Below, piece by piece: positions 60,339-64,000 of a stretch of DNA of 64,000 nucleotides. The position numbers were made by a program, and so were the translations under genes. Within the stretch, counting starts at the first letter, position 1; each line of letters opens with the position of its first letter. The DNA lies in NCBI GenBank assembly GCA_023428295.1, contig JAEYYV010000103.1, positions 1 to 64,000 on the forward strand, given 5' to 3'. This DNA is from Pseudomonadota bacterium (GTDB lineage Bacteria; Myxococcota_A; Polyangia; Haliangiales; Haliangiaceae). The notes below the pieces were generated by a model. That model was not told where the DNA came from. It did no database searches and saw nothing but the letters and a program-made list of their open reading frames with translations.

Positions 60339-61277
60339 GTGGAGATGTCGCTCTCGCTCGTGCTCGCTGGAATCGCCGCCCTCGCGGCGTGCGCGGCCAA
60401 CGCGCGCGCGGAGAAAGAAGTCGCGCCCGAGGACACGGCGCCCGCGAGCTTGCTCGAAACAGGCTTCGGGACGCTGCCCACGCGCACGTTCTCGCCGCAG
60501 TACCCGCTGTGGTCGGACGGAGCGACCAAGCAGCGCGTTGTCTACCTGCCCGCCGGATCGAAGATCGACGCGGCGGATGCAGACGCGTGGCAGCTCCCGA
60601 TCGGCACGAAGCTGTGGAAACAGTTCGCGTACGACGGCGCGCTGACCGAGACCCGCTACATGGAGCGCACGCCGCGTGGATGGATCTACGCGACGTACGA
60701 CGCGACCGGTGCGCGCGCCGATGCGCGTGGCGTCCGCGGCGAGCATCCACTGCCGTCGGAGGCGGAGTGCCGTGCGTGTCACGCGAACGGCAAGACGCCG
60801 GTGCTCGGCTTCTCCGCGCTGCAGCTGTCGACGGATCGCGATCCGAACGCACCGCACGCAGAAGCGCCCGGCGAGATCGATCTGGCGACGCTGCTCGTGG
60901 AGGGAACCCTCGTCGCCCCCGCGACGATGTTCGTGCCGCCGCGCATCCCAGGTCCGCCTGTCGAGCGCGCCGCCGTGGGCTACTTGCACGGCAACTGTAG
61001 CGGCTGCCACCGCGAGGGGGGCGCGCTCGATTCACTCGGCATGTTCCTCGACGCCGCGCACGCACGTCAAACGACGATCGATCGCGAGAGCCACTTCGTC
61101 ACCGAGCACGCGCGCGTTCGCATCGCGCCCGGTCGCCCCGACGAGAGCGTGCTGCTCTCGCGCGTGGGCTCGCGTGACGCCGCGACCCAGATGCCTCCCC
61201 TCGGTACGCGCGTCGTCGACGACGCGGCCGTTCGAACGCTTCGCACGTGGATCGCAACCCTTCCGGAGACCCCATGA
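60339..61277 (+). CDS. Exported protein with two c-type heme motifs
   Basis: A 312-residue protein with a signal peptide (SLSLVLAGIAALAACAANARA). Two heme-attachment motifs are visible: CRACH (about residues 146-150) and CSGCH (about 220-224). FSPQYPLWSDGATKQRVVYLPAG and HGNCSGCHREGGALDS resemble the SO2930-family diheme proteins, which often carry N-terminal oxidase-like domains. A C-terminal Met (TQMPPLG) may be an axial ligand. Start GTG 60339 or ATG 60345. It overlaps the next cytochrome gene by four bases (ATGA). Confidence 0.85.
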   Translation: MEMSLSLVLAGIAALAACAANARAEKEVAPEDTAPASLLETGFGTLPTRTFSPQYPLWSDGATKQRVVYLPAGSKIDAADADAWQLPIGTKLWKQFAYDGALTETRYMERTPRGWIYATYDATGARADARGVRGEHPLPSEAECRACHANGKTPVLGFSALQLSTDRDPNAPHAEAPGEIDLATLLVEGTLVAPATMFVPPRIPGPPVERAAVGYLHGNCSGCHREGGALDSLGMFLDAAHARQTTIDRESHFVTEHARVRIAPGRPDESVLLSRVGSRDAATQMPPLGTRVVDDAAVRTLRTWIATLPETP

Positions 61278-61870
61278 CTACTCGCCTCGCTCTCGCTCTC
61301 GTTTCGCTCGCCTGTTCGGCCGCCTGCTCCTCCGCCTCTTCCGGCGACAAGGCGCCGGCGCCATCTCCGACGGAGAATGCGGCCCCCAACGCCGCGTCCC
61401 TCGTCGAGCGTGGTCGCTACATCGTCAGCTTCGCGGGCTGCCACGACTGCCACACACCCATGAAGATGACGCCGAACGGCCCGGCGCCCGACATGGATCG
61501 CGCGCTCTCCGGGCATCCGTCGGACATGCCGATGCCGCCCGCGCCGACGCTGCCGCCCGGCCCGTGGCTGACCACGGTGTCCGCGACGATGACCGCGTGG
61601 AACGGACCGTGGGGCACCTCGTTCACCGCGAACCTGACGCCCGACAAGGAGACGGGGCTCGGCACGTGGACGACGCAGAACTTCGTCGACACGATCCGCA
61701 ACGGTCGGCACATGGGCACCGGTCGCCCGCTCCTGCCGCCGATGCCCGCGCAGGTCTACGCGCAGATGACCACCGAAGACCTCGAAGCCATCTTCGCGTA
61801 CCTCCAAACCATCCCCGCCATCTCGAACCGCGTCCCCACCCCCATCGCGCCGCCCGTCGCGCAGAAGTGA
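61274..61870 (+). CDS. c-type cytochrome, single heme, exported
   Basis: A 198-residue cytochrome. The signal sequence LALALVSLACSAACSS may give a lipoprotein (Cys at about 15 or 19), so it could be membrane-anchored. One heme motif CHDCH (about residues 56-60) follows RYIVSFAGCHDCHTPM, typical of the diheme/monoheme cytochrome class with a later Met ligand (RHMGTGRPLLPPM). It probably carries electrons for the preceding diheme protein. ATG 61274 overlaps its stop. Confidence 0.85.
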   Translation: MTTRLALALVSLACSAACSSASSGDKAPAPSPTENAAPNAASLVERGRYIVSFAGCHDCHTPMKMTPNGPAPDMDRALSGHPSDMPMPPAPTLPPGPWLTTVSATMTAWNGPWGTSFTANLTPDKETGLGTWTTQNFVDTIRNGRHMGTGRPLLPPMPAQVYAQMTTEDLEAIFAYLQTIPAISNRVPTPIAPPVAQK

Positions 61871-61875
61871 CTCCG

Positions 61876-62076
61876 ATGACCACCAACCTTCGCTCCGACA
61901 AGCTCCTCGCCGCTGTCCTCCCCGTCGTCGGCCTCGCATGGGCCACGCGCGCACCCTCGATCCCCGTCGAGGAGTCGCCTCCTGCCATCGTCGAACCAGT
62001 CGTCGAACCAAGCCCCGAGGGCTGGGTGATCGCCGCGGCGGATGCACTCGTGCTCGCCTGGGAGTCACACCGCTGA
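61876..62076 (+). CDS. Small hydrophobic-leader protein, unknown
   Basis: A 66-residue protein starting 5 bases after the cytochrome stop. The N-terminal LLAAVLPVVGLAWATRA is moderately hydrophobic and may be a signal or anchor, followed by a Pro/Glu-rich stretch. GTG 61867 in the same frame is possible. No family is recognised. Its position suggests it belongs to the cytochrome unit. Confidence 0.5.
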   Translation: MTTNLRSDKLLAAVLPVVGLAWATRAPSIPVEESPPAIVEPVVEPSPEGWVIAAADALVLAWESHR

Positions 62077-62100
62077 CCCGAACGAGTAGTATGAGGAGGT

Positions 62101-62595
62101 TTGGCGGAGTCGTTTCCACCGTTACCTCCCGAGCTGATCGAGTTCGCGCACGGCGGTCGTTCGCTGCTCGTCGGCACGTGCGACAAAGATCTCGAGCCCG
62201 AGTGCATGCGCGCGATGGGCATTCGCATCGCGCCCGACGGGCTGCGCCTCGGGGTCTACTTGCCCGTGGCGACAGCCGCCCGAACGATCGCGAACCTACG
62301 CTCCAACCCGCGCATCTCGCTCACGCTGTCCCAGATCTCGACGCATCGCACGCTGCAGATCAAAGGCGCCGTGCTCGACATCGCCGATGGCACCGAAGAG
62401 GACCACGCGTTCGTGAACCAGTATCGAGACATGTTTGCCGCGGATCTCGCGTGGGCAGGCCAGAGCAAAGCGAACACGCTCGCGCTCACGAACTGGCCGT
62501 GCCACGCGGTGCTCGTCGAGATCGCCGTCGTGTACACGCAGACGCCAGGTCCCAACGCGGGGCTGCAGTTGCCGGTCGTCGGAGTGAAGCTCTGA
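62101..62595 (+). CDS. Pyridoxamine 5'-phosphate oxidase-fold protein
   Basis: A 164-residue PNPOx-like split-barrel protein: SLLVGTCDKDLEPECMRAMGIRIAPDGLRLGVYLPVATAARTIANLRSNPRISLTLSQ fits the flavin/F420-binding family, with the R-x-x-G-x-x and L-R-x-N-P-R motifs. The function may be a flavin-, F420- or heme-binding one. Start is TTG 62101; AGGAGG lies only one base before it, which is closer than normal, so the start is uncertain. It is followed one base later by a longer protein with the same fold. Confidence 0.82.
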   Translation: MAESFPPLPPELIEFAHGGRSLLVGTCDKDLEPECMRAMGIRIAPDGLRLGVYLPVATAARTIANLRSNPRISLTLSQISTHRTLQIKGAVLDIADGTEEDHAFVNQYRDMFAADLAWAGQSKANTLALTNWPCHAVLVEIAVVYTQTPGPNAGLQLPVVGVKL

Positions 62596-62596
62596 G

Positions 62597-63970
62597 ATGT
62601 CGACGAGAGTGACGCTCGAAGAGATCGATCGCTGTCTGCACGGCATCATCCCTGGCGTGATCGCCACGTGCGATCGCAACGGCACGCCGAACGTCAGCTA
62701 CATCTCGCAGGTGCACGTCGTGGACTCGCGACACGTCGCGCTGTCGTGCCAGTTCTTCAACAAGACGCGGCAGAACCTCGACGCGAATCCGCGCGCGACG
62801 ATCCAGATCTACGATCCGATCACGTTCGAAGCGTACCGCCTGCGCCTCGCGTTCTTGCGCTCGGAGACCGAGGGCGAGCTGTTCGATTCGATGGCCGGAC
62901 GCATCCAGGCGATCGCATCGCATACCGGCATGACCGGCATCTTCAAGCTGCGATCGGCGGACGTGTTCGAGGTGCTCTCGATCGAGAAGACGAGCGAGTT
63001 TCGCGGTCCCGTCCAGCCGGGCGAGCCGATGACGCCGCACCTGGATGGGCCTGCCACCGAGCTACGCAATCTGCAGATCGTCTCCGAGCGCGTGAATCGA
63101 GCGCGCGATCTGGACACGCTGCTCGCGTGGGCGCTCGGTGCGCTCGACGACGTGTTCGGCTTCTCGCACGGGATGATCCTCGTGCCCGACGACACGGGGG
63201 AGAAGCTCGTCACGATCGCGAGTCACGGATACGGCGGCGAATCCGTCGGCGCCGAGGTGCGGCTCGGCGAAGGGCTCATCGGTGTCGCGGCCAAGACGCG
63301 CACGCTGCTCCGCATGTCGGGCGTCGACGCCGAGCTGACGTACGGCCGTGCGATCCGCGGGCAGATCGCGCAGACGAGCGGCGTGCTCCGGCTGACCGCC
63401 GAGATTCCGCTGCCCGGACTGGCCGACGCGCAGAGCCAGATGGCGATCCCGCTGCTCGTGCAGGATCGCTTGGTCGGCGTGCTCGCCCTCGAGTGCAAGG
63501 ACGCGCTGACCTTCGCGCAGTGGCACGAAGCGTTCCTGCAGGTGCTCGCGAATCAGATCGCGAGTGGCATCGATCGCATGATGGACGACGAGGAGGAGGA
63601 CGACGTTCCCGTCGTCGCGCCTGCTCCGCCGCCCGCGCAGAAGCGCCACACGTTCACGTACTACCGCAACGATGACTGCGTGTTCATCGACGGCGAGTAC
63701 CTGATCCGCAACGTGCCCGCGAAGATCCTGTGGAAGGTGCTGCGCTCCAACGCGAGCGAGCAACGCACCGAGTTCTCGAACCGCGAGCTGCGCCTCGATC
63801 CGTCGCTCGGACTCCCAGCGTTCAAGGACAACCTCGAGTCGAGGCTCATCCTCCTCCGCAAGCGCCTCGAGCAGAAGTGCCCCGATGTTCGCATCGTGTC
63901 CACGAAGCGCGGCAAGTTCGCGCTCGACGTGCGCTGCGCCGTCGAGCTCGTCGAGCGCGAGACCGCTTAG
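62597..63970 (+). CDS. PNPOx-GAF fusion protein with C-terminal winged-helix-like end
   Basis: A 457-residue three-part protein. Residues 1-130 are a PNPOx-fold split barrel (IPGVIATCDRNGTPNVSYISQVHVVDSRHVALSCQFFNKTRQNLDANPRATI). Residues about 155-335 are a GAF domain (LLAWALGALDDVFGFSHGMILVPDDTGEKLVTIASHGYG, VGVLALECKDALTF). The last ~105 residues resemble the winged-helix DNA-binding fold of OmpR-type regulators, with EFSNRELRLD and DNLESRLILLRKRLEQK where the recognition helix would fall. No kinase or receiver is present. I infer a one-component redox or ligand sensor. ATG at 62597, one base after the previous stop. Confidence 0.85.
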   Translation: MSTRVTLEEIDRCLHGIIPGVIATCDRNGTPNVSYISQVHVVDSRHVALSCQFFNKTRQNLDANPRATIQIYDPITFEAYRLRLAFLRSETEGELFDSMAGRIQAIASHTGMTGIFKLRSADVFEVLSIEKTSEFRGPVQPGEPMTPHLDGPATELRNLQIVSERVNRARDLDTLLAWALGALDDVFGFSHGMILVPDDTGEKLVTIASHGYGGESVGAEVRLGEGLIGVAAKTRTLLRMSGVDAELTYGRAIRGQIAQTSGVLRLTAEIPLPGLADAQSQMAIPLLVQDRLVGVLALECKDALTFAQWHEAFLQVLANQIASGIDRMMDDEEEDDVPVVAPAPPPAQKRHTFTYYRNDDCVFIDGEYLIRNVPAKILWKVLRSNASEQRTEFSNRELRLDPSLGLPAFKDNLESRLILLRKRLEQKCPDVRIVSTKRGKFALDVRCAVELVERETA

Positions 63971-64000
63971 CCCGTCGCGAGCTCACGCGCGACGTGCGCG

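Overview
The window looks like a chromosomal segment from a GC-rich myxobacterium-like bacterium (Myxococcota / former Deltaproteobacteria). The support is the high GC in every codon third position, six Hanks-type Ser/Thr kinases (several with a zinc ribbon or a C-terminal membrane anchor), eight histidine kinases (many hybrid), many small lipoproteins, and dense, translationally coupled gene packing. I see no rRNA, tRNA, CRISPR array, transposase or prophage.

Layout. 1-4.6 kb: end of a poly(A) polymerase gene, a methyltransferase, a repeat-rich intergenic region with a perfect DnaA box, a histone-H1-like protein, an outer-membrane protein and a Ser/Thr kinase with an apparent ATT start. 4.6-17.3 kb (+): a small unknown gene, serC, then a run mixing two-component proteins with small-molecule enzymes: PAS kinase, a receiver-ThDP enzyme fusion, P450, O-methyltransferase, a KAS III-like protein lacking two catalytic residues, a double histidine kinase and a receiver-kinase. 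17.3-23.3 kb (-): PEBP lipoprotein, a receiver, then a tight operon of enoyl-CoA hydratase, Cys-rich lipoprotein, unknown, RecD2 helicase and beta-propeller protein. 23.3-33.1 kb (+): phosphofructokinase coupled to a hybrid kinase, then OmpR regulator, histidine kinase, MacA, MacB ATPase, permease and TolC-like protein, a complete sensor-controlled tripartite efflux unit. 33.1-40.6 kb: RadC and a Ser/Thr kinase sharing a promoter region with a GGACA half-site array, a second membrane kinase, trigger factor and an unknown protein. 40.6-45.4 kb (+): a structured segment ending in a good terminator, a BON protein, a DUF1328 membrane peptide behind a sigma-54-like promoter, an NtrC-type activator, receiver, histidine kinase and two small proteins. 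45.4-52.4 kb (-): a five-gene coupled operon, Ser/Thr kinase - giant hybrid kinase - CheR - CheB - receiver kinase. 52.5-57.1 kb (+): a divergent Ser/Thr kinase, then a small-membrane-protein operon with sigma-54-like promoters, and a lipoprotein. 57.1-60.2 kb (-): triple-WGR protein, Ser/Thr kinase and GNAT acetyltransferase. 60.3-64 kb (+): two c-type cytochrome-like proteins, a small protein, and two PNPOx-fold proteins, one fused to GAF.

How it may work together. Most of the window is signalling. The strongest candidate for an undescribed system is the 6.0-17.3 kb cluster, where a phosphoacceptor receiver is fused directly to an acetolactate-synthase-like enzyme and a degenerate KAS III is translationally coupled to a sensor kinase; I infer phosphorelay control of a small-molecule pathway. 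A second theme is a possible RpoN regulon: the NtrC-type activator at 41.6-43.1 kb lies near several -24/-12-like elements placed in front of small envelope-protein genes. All functional assignments come from reading motifs by eye; no searches were run.
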